DNA from: Perognathus longimembris pacificus | Taxonomy: Eukaryota; Chordata; Mammalia; Rodentia; Heteromyidae | Length of the DNA stretch: 64,000 bases | Reading direction: 5' to 3' | Assembly: GCF_023159225.1 (NCBI RefSeq) | Contig: NC_063167.1 | Location: 75,003,298 to 75,067,297, forward strand | Part shown: in pieces, positions 13,495 to 26,249 of the stretch | How positions within the stretch are numbered: the stretch's first letter is position 1 | Layout: each line of letters opens with the position of its first letter | Translations under genes and position numbers: made by a program | The notes under the pieces: generated by a model | Databases searched by the model: none | What the model was told of the DNA's origin: nothing | What the model saw: the letters and a program-made list of their open reading frames with translations, nothing else

Positions 13495-13818
13495 TTGTCT
13501 CACTTTTGAGACTGGAACATAAATGATGTTTTCTTGGCAAGGCTCCCCTTAGCTAGTCTAATTCAACAGTTCATCTAGATGTTGAGAATGTAAGAGAAAC
13601 AAACAACATTGCAGTGATTGCTTGAATTAAGTGGAAAGATGAATGAATGAGTGAGTGAATGGGTGCGATAAGCCTTTTATGATAGTTTTCTTTAAGGACT
13701 GTATATTGGTATTTGCCCAATCCAGGAATCAGATCTTTTACATGATTCAAATATCTTTATCTACCTTAAAAATTTGACCCCAATTAAACAACCTCATGAT
13801 GCAATTAAAACTGCTAGA

Positions 13819-14032
13819 GGGCTGGGAATATGGCCTAGTGGCAAGAGTGCTTGCCTCCTATACATGAAGCTCTTGGTTCAATTCCCCAGCACCACATATA
13901 TGGAAAACAGCCAGAAGGGGCACTGTGGCTCAGGTGGCAGAGTGCTAGCCTTGAGCGGGAAGAAGCCAGGGACAGTGCTCAGGTCCTGAGACCAAAGCCC
14001 AGGACTGGCCAAAAAAAAAAAAAAAAAAAAAA
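13819..14032 (+). repeat. Type A SINE inserted in the L1
   Basis: Plus orientation, with a long A-tail. The target duplication AAAACTGCTAGA (13807-13818 and 14033-14044) is L1 ORF2 sequence, so the SINE is younger than the L1. Confidence 0.93.
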
Positions 14033-15348
14033 AAAACTGCTAGAAAAGCAAGAAAAAAATTAAATCTAAAGCTACTAGAATGAGAGAGATCACAAAGATT
14101 AAGGCAGAAATTAATGAGATAAAAACTAAAAAAAAAGCTATACAAAAATTAATAAAAAGTTGTTGTTCTGAGAAAATTAATAAAATTGACAGACCTCTTG
14201 CAAGAGTAACAAAAAAAGATTCAAATCAGTAAGATCAGGGATTCCACAGGAAAAATTACAACACACGTCCAGGACATCCAAACAATCATAAAGAACTATT
14301 TCCAAACCTATACTCACGAAAGAAGGAAAACTTAACAGAAATGGATGAATTTCTAGAGAAATATAAACTGCCCAAACTGAACCAAGAAGATATAAATCAA
14401 TTAAATAAACCAATAACATACAGTGAAATAGAGGAAGCAATTAAAAGTCTTCCAACAAGAAAAGCCCAGGCCCAGATGCATTCACCATGGAATTCTATAA
14501 AACATTTAAAGAGGAGCTGATTAATACCAATACTCCTCAAGCTCTTCTGTGAAATAGAAGCAGAGGGAGAAATCCCAAACTCATTCTATGAAGCTAATAT
14601 ACTCATCCCCAAAACAGGCAAGGACCCAACAAAGAAAGACAATTACAGACTAACCTCCCTCATGAACATAGATGCAAAGCTCCTCAATAAAATATTAGCC
14701 AACAGAATCCAGAAACAAACTTAAAAAATATCTCACATCATGACCAAGTAGGCTTCATTCCACAAATGCAAACATGGTTTAACATACATAAGTCGATAAA
14801 TGTAATTCACCACATTAACAGAGCCGAAGTTAAGAATCACATCATTATCTCAGTCGATGCCCAAAAAGCCTTCAACAATATACAACACCCAGTCATGTTA
14901 AAAGCTCTGAAAAAATAGGAATAGAAGGAACATTCTTCAAAATAATAAAAGCCATATATGACAGACCAATAGCTAATAACATACTAATGGGGGAAAACTA
15001 AAACCATCTCCCCTAAAATCAGGAACAAGATAAAGAATCCCACTTCCTCCACTTCTATTCAGTATAATTCTGGAATCTGTAGCCAGATCAATAACACAAG
15101 AAAAGGGCATTAAAGGTATCCACATAGGGAAAGAAATTAAACTATCCCTACTTGCAAATGGCATGATCTTATACCTGAAGGACTCAAAAATCTCCACCCC
15201 TGAACTCCTAGAACTAATAAATCATCCTGGCAAAGTAGCAGGATACAAAATCAACCCACAAAAATCAGTAGCCTTTCTGTACACCAATAATGTACAAGCA
15301 GAAAAGGAAAACAACCCCATTTGCAATAGCTTAAAAAAGAATTAACCT

Positions 15349-15553
15349 GAGGCTGGGGATATGGCCTAGTGGCAAGAGAGCTTGCCTCGTATACATGAGG
15401 CCCTGGGTTCGATTCCCCAGCACCACATATACAGAAAATGGCCAGAAGTGGCGCTGTGGCTCAAGTGGCAGAGTGCTAGCCTTGAGCAAAAGGAAGCCAG
15501 GGACAGTGCTCAGACCCTGAGTCCAAGGCCCAGGACTGGCCGAAAAAAAAAAA
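15349..15553 (+). repeat. Type A SINE inserted in the L1
   Basis: Starts GGCTGGGGATATGGCC. It is flanked by copies of AAAAAGAATTAACCT derived from the L1. This is the second SINE to split the same LINE. Confidence 0.93.
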
Positions 15554-17534
15554 AAAAGAATTAACCTAAACAAAGATGTAAAGGATCTATTTAGTAAAAA
15601 CTATAAAAATCTAAAGAGAGAAATCAGAGGACACCAGGAATTGGAAAGAATCAATATCATGAAAATGGCCATACTGTCAAAAATGTTACACAAATTGAAT
15701 GCAATTTCCACCAAAATCCCAATGACATTCTTTACTGAAATAGAGAAAACAATCCAAAAATTCATATGGAAAAACAAAAGACCTAGAATAGCCAAAGCAA
15801 CTCTAAGCAAAAGAAGCAGTGCAGGAAGTATCATAATACCAGATTTCAAGCTTTATTACAGAGCCATAATAACAAAAACAGCTTGGTACTGGCACAAAAA
15901 TAGACCTGAAGATCAATGGAACAGATTAGAAGACCCAGAAATAAAACCACATACTTACAGCCAGCTAATATTTGCCAAAAGAGCCAACAACATACAATGG
16001 AAAAAACATAGTCTTTTCAACTATTGGTACTGGGAAAACTGGGCAGCTACATGCAGAAAAGTAAAAGTGGACCCCAGCCTGTCAACAAGCACTACCATCA
16101 ACTCAAAATGGATTAAAGATCTCAACATCCAACCCCAAACGCTGAAAGTACTGCAGGACAGAATAGGAGAGACATTAGAACTCACAGGCACAGGCAGGAA
16201 CTTCCTGAGCAAAGTTCCAGGGAAACAAGATTGGATAGAGAGTTGACAAATAGGACTACATTAAAATAAAAAGTTTCTGCATAGCTAAAGACATAGCTAC
16301 TAAACTAGAAACACATCCAACAAACTGGGAAAAGATTTTTTACCAGCAATGCAACGAACAAAGGCCTAAGATCCATCATATACAGAGAGCTCAAGAAACT
16401 AACCCCTTCCAAACTTAAACCAATCAGGAAATGGGCAAGGAATCTAAGGAGATATTTCTCAGAAGAAGAAATAAAAATGGCAAAGAAACATATAAGGAAA
16501 TGCTCAACATCCCTGATAGTAAAGGAAATAAAACAACCCTGAGATACCACCTTACCCCAGTCAGAATGGCCTATAGTCTGAACTCAGGCAACAACAAATG
16601 CTGGAGGACATGTGGACAAAGATGAACCCTACTGCACTGCTGGTGGGAATGCAAACTAGTACAACTACTCTGGAAAGCAGTCTGGGGGTCCCTCAAAAAA
16701 CTAAACATAGACATGCCCTACGACCCAGCCATACCACTCCTAGGCATATACCCTGAGCAACAGGATCCAGGATACAAGGACGCCTGCACTTCCATGTTCA
16801 TTGCTACACTGTTCACAATAGCCAAGATATGGAAACAACACAGATGCCCCACTACAGATGAATGGATCCAAAAAATGTGGTACCTATATACAGTGGAATT
16901 CTACACAGCCATTAGAAATAATAAAATAATGGCATTCACAGGGAAATGGACAGGACAAGCACAAATCATGTTGAGTGACACAAGCCAAGAACAGAGAGAC
17001 AAATGGCACATGGGGACCCTGATATGCGGGCCTTAGAATCAAATTGCAAGGAGATATGACAAAGCAAACAGGACCCAAGATACCAATACACAGTGAGACC
17101 AAAAAATGAGTTTTGGGAGAAATGCACCAAATAGTAATACCCAAGCACTACTTCATATGTACTTAGAATAATATACAGACTGAAAAGAACTCCAAAGATA
17201 AGGAAACAAAGGACCTCTCCTTAATTAGTCATATAATATTTAGAGGACCCTATAGACAGAACACTTCTCACTCTTGTTTGTAAACCTTTATCCTCTAAAG
17301 CTCACACTGTCAGATGATTCTCACAGCTAGCTCTTTTATTGTAGCCCTTTCCCCTTCTCTTCCTGTCTCTCTCTGCCTCTCTGTCTCTAACTGTCCCCCC
17401 CCCCCACTTTCCACTTTCTCCCTCTCCCTCTCTCCTTCCTTTCCTGTAGTAGACATTGGCTATCTCGCCTGAGTTTTTAAGTGTTGGTTGTTTCTCTAAT
17501 CCTTTCTCTATCTACCCTTACTCCCTAAGTCACA

Positions 17535-17800
17535 TCATTATTTTATTTATTTTTTATTTTTTTGCCAATCTGGTGCTTGACCTCAGGGCCTGAGCACTGT
17601 CCCTGGCTTCTTTTTGCTCAAGGCTAGCACTCTATCACTTGAGCCACAGTGCCACTTCCAGTTTTCTTTTTTCTTTTTTTACAGTTTCATATGTTAGGCC
17701 ATGGGCTGTCCTTTTTCTATATATGTGGTGCTGAGGAATCGAACCCAGGGCTTCATGTATGTGAGGCACGCACTCTACCACTAGGCCATATTCCCAGCAC
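17535..17800 (-). repeat. Type A SINE, longer variant
   Basis: A type A body and ID head separated by extra sequence (TTTACAGTTTCATATGTTAG region). It is more diverged than the copies above, with imperfect flanking CCCTAAG repeats. Confidence 0.8.
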
Positions 17801-18614
17801 CCTAAGCCATGTTATTTGATCATGTGATGGCCTGTACAGCCACTGGCTATTAGCTCTCTCATTTGTGTCTCTGGATCTCTCCTTGAACTCCAGACTCATA
17901 CCCAATGACTCATTCACACCTCTCTCTGAATGTTGAACAGTTATCTCATTGCTAACAGAGCTCATTTCCCCTATACATCTGCTTTCTGCATCTCTCCACA
18001 ACTCTCAGTAATGCACCACCATCCTCCCCTCGCTTAGCCCCCAGGCCTGAGAGGCCTCCTTGTCTCCTCTCATCCCCTCACATCCTACATTTAACCTGTC
18101 AGCAAATCCTGCAGGCCCTCCATCTCCCCACTCCCTCCAGCCTCCAAGCTACAGCCTCCTGGTGCCTGGCCTTGTAGCATTTGTTTCCCCAGCACATTCA
18201 ACAGTGCCTGGCTACTCAAGGCATCCTTTGTGCCTGCCCTCCTCAAGAACAGAAGTGCCAGAATTTCTGGTCTTACCTACTGCACTTACTACTTCACATC
18301 CACAACTCTGAGCCTTTTGGTCTTTTCTTCCACTATCTGCTACATTGATTTTCTCCTTTCTACTTCACTTAATTTGGGCATTGCTTTCTTCATGAAGCAT
18401 ATTAGTGCTATTTAATTAACCTTGCCAGGCTGCTCAATCCTGCATTATAATAGAATGTACCCATATCCATCAATGAGATCTCTCTGTGGTTAGACTCTTG
18501 ACAGAATCTCCTCCCCACCCCCACCCCTACCATGGTCCCACAACTCTATTTTCATTCATCTAACCACTCCCCTTAACTGAGATCCAGACACTCACCAGAG
18601 TCTTATCTGTTCAG

Positions 18615-18615
<1 letters not shown>

Positions 18616-18665
<50 letters not shown>
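18616..18665. repeat. (GT)n microsatellite
   Basis: Pure GT run in unique intergenic sequence. Confidence 0.96.
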
Positions 18666-18666
<1 letters not shown>

Positions 18667-19368
18667 TTTTGTGACGTGAGGTTGGAACACCGATCTTCCT
18701 GGCTTTGAAGAAGCCTGCTGACATGAGCCGAGTTGTCTGATTAAGAAGGCCAGGTAGCAAGGCACTGGAGGTGGTAGTTTACAAACCTGCAAGTACTCAA
18801 ATCCTGCCAGCAACCCTGAAAGTCACCCAGTGGAGCTTTCAGATAAGATCTCAGCCTGTGCAGGAAACCTTGCTATAGCCTTGCAGAAGATCCAGCGAAA
18901 CTGTGTTCTACTTTCTGAGCACCGATATCACAAGTGTCTACCACCATACCCCTCAGCATCTACATCAGGACCTGGCACACAGTGAGTATTTGATACAAAA
19001 CCAAATACACAAACAAGCTTTTGCCGTGGCCAGAGGCCTGACCTGGCAAATTTCTTTCCATATTCTTGGAAAGTCATCTACTAAACCCCAAGGAACAGGG
19101 AACAACAGAAACTAGTACATTGTCTGCCTGTTTTTAGTGGGGTTTTTTTTTTTTTTTGGTCTAGGAATTTCCCTGCTTTTATTTGTTGCTGCTTATCATC
19201 TCATTCCAAATACAATTCTCCTGGCTCTGAACCAGACCATCAGGGTTTATGGCAGAGCACAGGCAAGCCTCTTCTTCCTTACTCATTTCCCCAATACACA
19301 TCCGCATTCACTGCCTCACTTAACCTTAACCAACTCCTCACAGAACACAGCCAGCCAGCCAGTATATG

Positions 19369-19400
<32 letters not shown>

Positions 19401-19548
19401 TATGAAAAGATTAGGAAGTCCTTTGCTGTAGAAAATGAGTCACTGCAGGAATCTTTTCAATAACCAGCTCACCAAATCAATTTAAAATAGAATGTAGATT
19501 AAAGCATTTCCCCAAGAATGAAGGAGAGAGAGCATGAGAGAAAGAGAG

Positions 19549-19655
19549 AGGGGGCTATGTTCATCGATACCCACATGCTATGGGTCACCAAGAGTGGGGG
19601 GGGGGGCTATGTTCATCAAATACCCACATGCTGAGGCTCACCAAATCTGTGTCAC
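19549..19655. repeat. Two-copy tandem repeat, about 52 bp
   Basis: GGGGGCTATGTTCATC and ACCCACATGCT occur twice in a row with small differences (ATCGATACCC versus ATCAAATACCC). The junction is a G-run. Confidence 0.75.
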
Positions 19656-19889
19656 TAACAATTACTCTATTTAGTCCTGTTACTCTGTGACTTAGTGAGT
19701 TCTTTGAACTTCAACACATCATCATATTCTTCCTAAGGAAAAAGAAATAAAAAGTATATACCACTCTGGGTCATTCTATTTGGGGGAAAACAGGTTTTAT
19801 ACACCCCAAACAGCAAATTACACTTCTAGGGATGCTAGAATAACTGGTAACAGACTAGATTTCTTGTTGTAAACAACTCTTAAATTGGA

Positions 19890-20510
19890 AAAAAATATAT
19901 GTAATAATTGTTTTCAGATTTGTTTCAGGCCTATGATTCCTGAGAGAAGGAAAACATATGAGATGAACCCCTCAGTGGCCTTGGAAACCCTTTACCCAGT
20001 GTGGTCCAGAACGGGCATGCTCAGAGGACGTCTTCACTCACCCTGGTCACAGGTCCTTAGGACCATGAAAAGTTCCCAGGCTCTGAGGTCACGTCCACAT
20101 CTGCTGTGGGGGTGGCCACTCCTCCTCCCTCCTCCCCCTCCTTATATAATCAGTCTCTGTGATTAGTTCCCTTCCCCTTCCTTCCCCTCCCCTTCCTTCT
20201 CCTCTTTCCCCTTCCTTCTCTACCTTCCCCTTTCTTCTCCTCTTTCCCCTTCTTTTCTGTCTGCACAGTTCAGTCTTTCTTGGTCTTTCCCTCTCCTCCT
20301 TCTCTCTTCCCCCTCTCTCTCCCTCCATTCTCCCCCTTTCTTTCTCTCTCCCTCTCCTCCACACAATGCATCTTGTTGCAGGGCCAGCAGTTTGCTCCCC
20401 TCTCCTCCACTCCCCCAATAAACTCTTTTCTGCCTGAACCAGTTGGCAGCCCAAACCTTACAGTTATAGGCCATCAGTCTCCACTGCACAACTACTAAGT
20501 TCACATTTTA
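19890..20510 (+). mobile_element. Possible LTR (TATA box and poly(A) signal), CT-expanded
   Basis: On the plus strand TATATAA lies at 20143-20149 and CAATAAACTC, containing AATAAA, at 20417-20422. Between them is a CT-rich tract (20160-20350), and upstream is a GC-richer U3-like block with GGTCACGTCC. This arrangement suggests a solo LTR with an expanded CT tract, but I cannot define its ends or a target duplication. It could instead be unique sequence with a chance promoter-like motif. Confidence 0.35.
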
Positions 20511-20840
20511 GGAGTGGGCCAATCTAGCCCAGAGGGAATCTAATCTAGTTTACCTAACTATAACAAGGCTTAAAAACAAGTCTAGACTATTTGATCAGCA
20601 AATTAATTGCCCAATAGAAGGATACTCATAATGCCAGTGAGGAAAACAACCAAATGCAGACTTCAACAATATTAGCATAGTCAATGTCCATCATCCAGTC
20701 GAAGATGACAAAGCATCCAAGGGAACAGGAAAATATGGCCCATAGTGAGGAGAAACATCAGTGAATAAAAATGAAGCTTCCTAATTAACGAATCTTGGGG
20801 CAGAGTACATGTGGTATTTGCTTATAAGAATGAAAATTTG

Positions 20841-21072
20841 TGCTAGATGCCAGTGGCTTACTCCTGTAATCCTAGCAACTCCGGAGGCTGAGATCTGAGG
20901 ACTGTGGTTCAAAGTCAGCCTCAACAGGAAAGTCCATGAGACTCTTATCTCCAGTTAACTACCAGAAAATCTTAAGTGGTGCTGTGGCTCAAAGTGATAT
21001 AGCACTAGCCTTGAGCCCAGGGACAGCACCCATGCCCAGAGTTCAAGCCCCATGACCACCTCCCCTCCCCCA
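20841..21072 (+). repeat. Type B SINE
   Basis: Sense copy with CTGTAATCCTAGCAACTCCG head, CTCTTATCTCCAGTTAACTA spacer and AGAGTTCAAGCC near the tail. Confidence 0.9.
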
Positions 21073-22325
21073 CCCCAAAAAAAGAATTGGAACTCAGATA
21101 CAAGAAAAATGTAAGTGATATTCTGGTTATTTGTTGTATTTAAAAGCCAGAGGAGGGTATCATATTTTTTTAGAAAGACTTATGGAAAAGATAAGAATTC
21201 AGAGAGTGTAATTTTCATCTTTATGAAAATAATGAATCCTATGAATAATTTGTTGCTTCACAGAACTAACACCTTACGAGGGGTCATGGAATCATCACAT
21301 AACTTGCTGTGGCACACTGAAGCTGGCTGAGCTGACTTTCCCAGCCAGTGTGTTCTAGAGCTCCTAGAATTCCTGAGCTGCACCTAGAGATGTCTTGTTC
21401 ACTTTCAAATTCCGCAGTATTTATTACAGATTTGCTGAAAAGGATGAAGCTCTAAGCTGGACTTAGGAGTCCTAAATAAACCAGGTAAGTCTTTCGCTTG
21501 TGGTGCTTCTATTTTAATAGGAAGGGTATACAATAAGAAAACAAGCATAAAATTCCAGATTGAGAGTAATATCCAGGAAACAAAAGCAGAAAGATGGGCT
21601 AGAGAGTGATGGGGATTGAGGAAGGTGTCTGATTGGGATTGTGTGGGGGAGAAAAGGCCTTTTTAAAGAGGCAATCTCTTTCCTGAAGTATGAATGATCA
21701 TGGAGCCAGCCATATGAAAATTTGGAGGAAAGTCATTCCAGAAAGGGGAACAGCAAGTGGAAAGGTCCTGAGGTAGAAATGAGTTTGGAATCACAACCAC
21801 TACAGAGAATGGAGAGGCAAATGGAGATGAAGACTCAAGGACTGCAGAGTTGCACCTCAGACCTACTGCTAATTTATTCTATTGCTTAGTTAAAACAATG
21901 TATGGATGAAGGTGGGGACAGAGACAGAGTAGGAATAAGTATGCTAAAGTCAGGGGGTTCACAGAAATACCCAGGCAAGATGGCCCCTAAAGTACAATGG
22001 CTGGGTGGCAGCCTTGAACCAAGGTAATATGCTCCCAGCTCTGGCTCAGCCATGTGCTTAAAGTCATGTACAAGAACAGATTCACTGGGCTGTCCTGTAC
22101 TTGATTAGCCTTTCTCACACAGCAAAGGACATAAACATATGTCCATAACCTGTGTAATCACAGCTAATGGCCTTCTGCCAGCTTTCCCTAACAAGAGAAC
22201 CAGTCAGACTTGCTATCATCAAGGGTCTTGAGAGGTTAAGGGTAGTGCAAGAGTACCTGCCTCTGATCAGGTGACCAGCACTCATTTCACGTACAGTGCT
22301 GTTCAAGTGTGGACCCACATGCATT
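21073..22325. other. Intergenic block, nothing recognised
   Basis: Unique-looking sequence between a type B SINE and the possible LTR. Confidence 0.6.
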
Positions 22326-22985
22326 GTCGGGGGTTGTTAAATTTGCCAGGCTTAGCTCTATCCCTCCCCAACACGTGGGGAGGGGTCCTGGGCTTACCTA
22401 ACTCTTCCGTGGGGAATCCATACCTACTCTCACACGCCCCCTCCGGCCGGTAGGGTATCGGATGCGGGAGTGGGGTCCCGGGTTTAGCCTCGGGGTGCAT
22501 GTGGGTGCGAGACCTCCATGCTCGCCAGCCCAAGGAAAACACGAGCGCGAGCGTGAGATCTCGGAGAAAACCTCTAGGGTTTGTTTATTCAAATGAGGAG
22601 CCCCCCAGATATACCCCTGAGGGCAGGCACAAGAGAGGAATTGCAGATTGGTCACAGAGGGCTGTCCATCAAGTGATGTCAGGGGACCTCCCTCGGGGGC
22701 AGAGGCCCAGCCCTCCAAGGATTGGGTTTCTGGGGTGTCCTCCATTACACACATGCTGCCCCAGGAGCAGGGCCTCTCTTCCTGCCAAAGGCAGGAAAGG
22801 AAGGGGCAGGCCAAGGTCAGCTGTGGCCCCTTAAAGGCACAGCTGACCCCAACAGTGCATGTTCTATCATGATGTATCACCTGACATCTAACCTTCAGGT
22901 GGCTGGGTTGGCAGGAGACAGCAGCCAATATGGAGCGATTCATGCAAACCCATCCTGAACAGCTGGACAAGGTCTTTGGAGCAGT
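22326..22985 (-). mobile_element. Possible solo LTR of a class II endogenous retrovirus
   Basis: A GC- and CpG-richer block unlike its flanks. On the minus strand it has a TATATC box near 22610, AATAAA at 22584-22589 about 25 bases downstream, and a CpG-rich tract (CACGCTCGCGCTCGTG). It ends in CCCCCGACA at about 22328. Closely spaced TATA and AATAAA followed by a CpG-rich leader is typical of betaretrovirus-like LTRs. The outer (U3) boundary and target duplication are not clear: CATGCA occurs at both edges but does not leave TG/CA ends. A long open frame across it has no recognisable protein. Confidence 0.45.
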
Positions 22986-23004
22986 GTGAATAAATTTCAA
23001 TACC

Positions 23005-23240
23005 CACCCAGGCATGAGTGGCTCCCACCTACAATCCTAGCTACTCAGGAGGCTGAGACTTGAGGATCTAGGTTCAAAGCCAACTTAGGCAGACAATCCA
23101 AGAGACTCTGTCTTCAGCTACCAGCAAAATGCCAGAAGTACAGGTGTGGTTCAAGTTGTAGAGCATCAGCTTTGAGCAAAAAAATTCAAGTAAGAGCATA
23201 GGTCCTTTGTTCAAGCCTCAGTATCAGCATTTATACACAC
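23005..23240 (+). repeat. Type B SINE
   Basis: Sense, moderately diverged copy immediately beside the possible LTR at 22326-22985. Confidence 0.85.
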
Positions 23241-23771
23241 AAAAAAATTCAAATACCCATAAGGCTAGCATTCCTTCTCTTGTGAGCACTTGAGCTTCTG
23301 GTCTTTGATCCCAAAGGCCATCTGCCTCCAAGCTGGCCATCCAGATGTGACTCCACTGAAGTGAGAACACAGACAAAGCAGTTTCTGTTTTCACATTGCA
23401 GGCATTACATCCAGGGCAGAGCCCGGGTCAGGGATGAGTTCAGGTGGCTTGTCTTTCTCAGATGAGTCAATGTAGAAGGGGAAAGGATCTCCAGCCCTCC
23501 CAATCTGATCCTTCTTGATCCTGTCTGACTCTGGACCTGTAGCTATAGCTTATGCTTTGATTGGGCCGTGAAGTGCTTCAACCAACCTCCTGGTCTAGTG
23601 TGCTGTTTTCCTGTTTGCTTTAGGAATAACTCCTGAACTCCATCCTGTTGGCCAGCTTGTACAGTATGCCCCACTGCACCAGTCCCTAGGCTAATGCCAT
23701 GTTGTATGGCAAAGATGATGTTTCCAGCACTGTCTTGTTGGATGCTGCAGATATCCCACTTATTTTTGTCT

Positions 23772-24085
23772 GTGTGTAAGATAGGGTCTCACTGTGTAGC
23801 CTAAGGGAACCTTGAACATTTTTTTGAGGGGGGAGCTTGAACTCAGGGCCTAGGCACTGTCCCTGAGCTTCTTTTGCTTAAGGCCAGCACTCTACCACTT
23901 GAGCCACAGGGCCACTTCCAGTTTTTTTTTTCTGTGTATGTGGTACTGAGGAATCGAACCCAGGGCTTCATGCATGCTAGGCAAGCATCACTAAGGCACA
24001 TTCCCAGCTGAACCTTGAACTTTTGATCCTCCTGTCTCAGCCTCTTGAGCGCTGAGATTACAAGGATGTTACTGCCATGTATGTC
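23772..24085 (-). repeat. B1-like SINE split by a type A SINE
   Basis: The B1-like antisense copy runs 23772-23817 (GGGTCTCACTGTGTAGCC) and resumes at 24011 (GATCCTCCTGTCTCAGCCTC). Between them is a type A SINE (23818-24010). The 10-bp duplication AACCTTGAAC lies at 23808-23817 and 24011-24020. Confidence 0.88.
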
Positions 24086-24894
24086 TCAGTCTTGCTATTT
24101 TTTCCTGTCTTCCCTCAAACCTATGCTCTTAAACCTGAATTAATGTATTGTGTGATCTTATCCCTTCTGTAGAAGAAAGGCTAAGCCATCAGTTGACTCT
24201 TAGAGCTCCTGATAATAAAAGTTGATGAATATCATCAGTTGCATTGTTCTTTGTCTCTTTTTATGCATATGCCTCTGTTGAACTCTGCTTCCGCACCACA
24301 CACACAGGCCTCACACTGAGATGTCCTCACAGTGCTAAAAAGCCCTTACAGGCTCCCAGCACATCCTGGGAAGGTGGGTGAGATGAGAACACCAAAACCG
24401 GTTATGAGTGGTGGAATGTATGGCTACAGCTTGAGGTGATGGTTGCCATATTGATTCATAACCATCACAATGTCTTGAGTAACCCTAGCTGAGGTTGTCC
24501 TGCAAAGTTTCCCAACAAATCATGAATAAATCATACTATTAGAGGCAGGCCATTAGAGTCACAGAGGAGCTTTAGTATTGGACCTCAGGTCCAGAAATGT
24601 GCATGGCACTTTGATATTATCTTAAGCTAAACCAAGGACATTCCAAGCAGGATGAAGTCATTTTTTGTTCTAACCCATGAATATGCCTCTCTTTCTGACC
24701 CAAATTGTGGGTATCCATCTGATCTTGCTGCTGCTCATGACCATACTCCTGTCAGTCAGTCCCCCAATAACTCACACCCTGTGCAATGTTAGATTCTCTC
24801 TTTCTTGGATCTCATGGCACCTTAGGGTGAATCCTCATACACTAGGCCTACACTCCTAATCTTCACTTCTTCCTTTCTGTTTTCCCTTTCATTT

Positions 24895-24896
<2 letters not shown>

Positions 24897-24934
<38 letters not shown>

Positions 24935-25125
24935 GCTAGTCCTGGGCCTTGGGCTCAGGGCCTGAGCACTGTCCCTGGCTTCTTTTTTGCTCAAGGCTAG
25001 CACTCTGCCACTTGAGCCACGGCGCCACTTCTGGCCATTTTCTGTATATGTGGTGCTGGGGAATTGAACCCAGGGCCTCATGTATATGAGGCAAGCACTC
25101 TTGCCACTAGGCCATATCCCCAGCC
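24897..25125 (-). repeat. Type A SINE with long tail
   Basis: The left end is an unusually long T-run of over 30 bases. It is flanked by CCCTTTCATTTC repeats. Confidence 0.92.
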
Positions 25126-26029
25126 CCCTTTCATTTCTTTTTAAGCCACATGTAGAGTTCACTTCAGTCCTGTGGTTCCATCTTTAATTTTTTTTCTTCT
25201 TAACGAATTCTCCATGGCAGTAAATGGAGACAGTCATTAAAAATCAATTCAAGCTGTGACTTTCTAAGGAAGGGAGGTAATGTTATGTGACCTTTATTTT
25301 CAGTGTGAAATTAAATCTACATAAAGTGCAACATTGGGTTTTTCTGAGAAAAAAAAAACAAAAAACTGGGATGGAAATTTACCCACAAAGGCAGTAAACA
25401 TGCCCAAACTCAAATTTGGGATTATTAACGACATCTGCAAACAAAAAAATCAATCCAGCCACATGTCTGCTTGCTAACATGTGGCATTGGGGTGAACAGT
25501 GCTCGAAGTTTGGCTTGTTGTGAAACAATTATGTCAATATTTACCTTGAAAAGGGCATTTGGTTAGATTTCCTCATTTTACAGAATTATCATAACAGTCA
25601 CAAGTGGTTGGGAGAGAGCAACATGTTATAAATGATGTTTGATTTCTAAGTGGTTTTGCCACAAATATTTATGGGGAGGGAGGAAGATTAATAGCAAGTC
25701 TTCCAGATCACCACGCTGAGCTGAGATGCTGGATTAGAACCTATATCATCCTAGGTTTGATTTACCCAACAATCTTTTCTCTAAATTTGGGGGGATATCA
25801 GGAAAAAGTCAATCACCCATTCCACAACTCTTATATAAGTCCTGGACTTACACCTTTTTTGGGTAATGAATTGTTTCAAGAATCTAATGAAAACTATGAT
25901 TAGTTGTCATATGTCAAGATCCCTGTAAATTAGATTTGTTTCTCATTGCTTTGTTAGTTTGTTTATATGTTTAACTGTGCATGCTAATATATATATATGC
26001 ATATATATGTATATATATGTGTATATTTA

Positions 26030-26233
26030 AAAAAATTTTTTTTGCCAGTCCTGGAGCTTGGACTCAGGGCCTGAGCACTGTCCCTGGCTTCTTTTTGCTC
26101 AAGGCTAACACTTTACCTCTTGAGCCACAGCGCCACTTCTGGCTTTTTCTGTTTATGTGGTGCTGAGGAATCGAAATCAGGGCTTCATGCATGCTAGGCA
26201 AGCACTCTACCGCTAAGCCACATACCAAGCTCC
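26030..26233 (-). repeat. Type A SINE, diverged
   Basis: GCCAGTCCTGGAGCTTGGAC to CATACCAAGC. It is preceded by an AT dinucleotide tract at 25985-26028. Confidence 0.88.
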
Positions 26234-26249
26234 CTGTTAATGCTATTTT

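Larger units (their letters stand above)
13765..17160 (+). mobile_element. L1 LINE, degraded ORF2 and 3' end
   Basis: 5'-truncated L1 in plus orientation. The similarity starts inside ORF2 (APIKQPHDAIKT-like, about 13770), covers the reverse transcriptase and the C-terminal region, and ends after the ORF2 tail (about 17036) in 3' UTR-like sequence. The longest intact stretch is 15641-16246, with MTFFTEIEKTIQKFIWKNK. It has many stops and frameshifts. The palm motif that should read ADD is LLANG near 15157, and the DAQKAFNN motif near 14857 has lost its second Asp. The copy is dead. Two type A SINEs split it. The left limit is approximate, and the 3' UTR may extend further toward 17530. Confidence 0.93.
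17801..19889. other. Intergenic block, mostly unique
   Basis: Holds a GT microsatellite (18616), an A/TA tract (19369-19403) and the two-copy tandem repeat at 19549. No gene recognised. Confidence 0.6.

Noticed and set aside
22319..22950. CATGCA as target duplication of the LTR-like block
   Set aside because: It would leave ends without TG and CA, so I treat the match as chance and keep the boundary open.
22398..23015. 205-codon open frame on the minus strand
   Set aside because: It spans the LTR-like block, has no recognisable domain, and its openness follows from high GC content.
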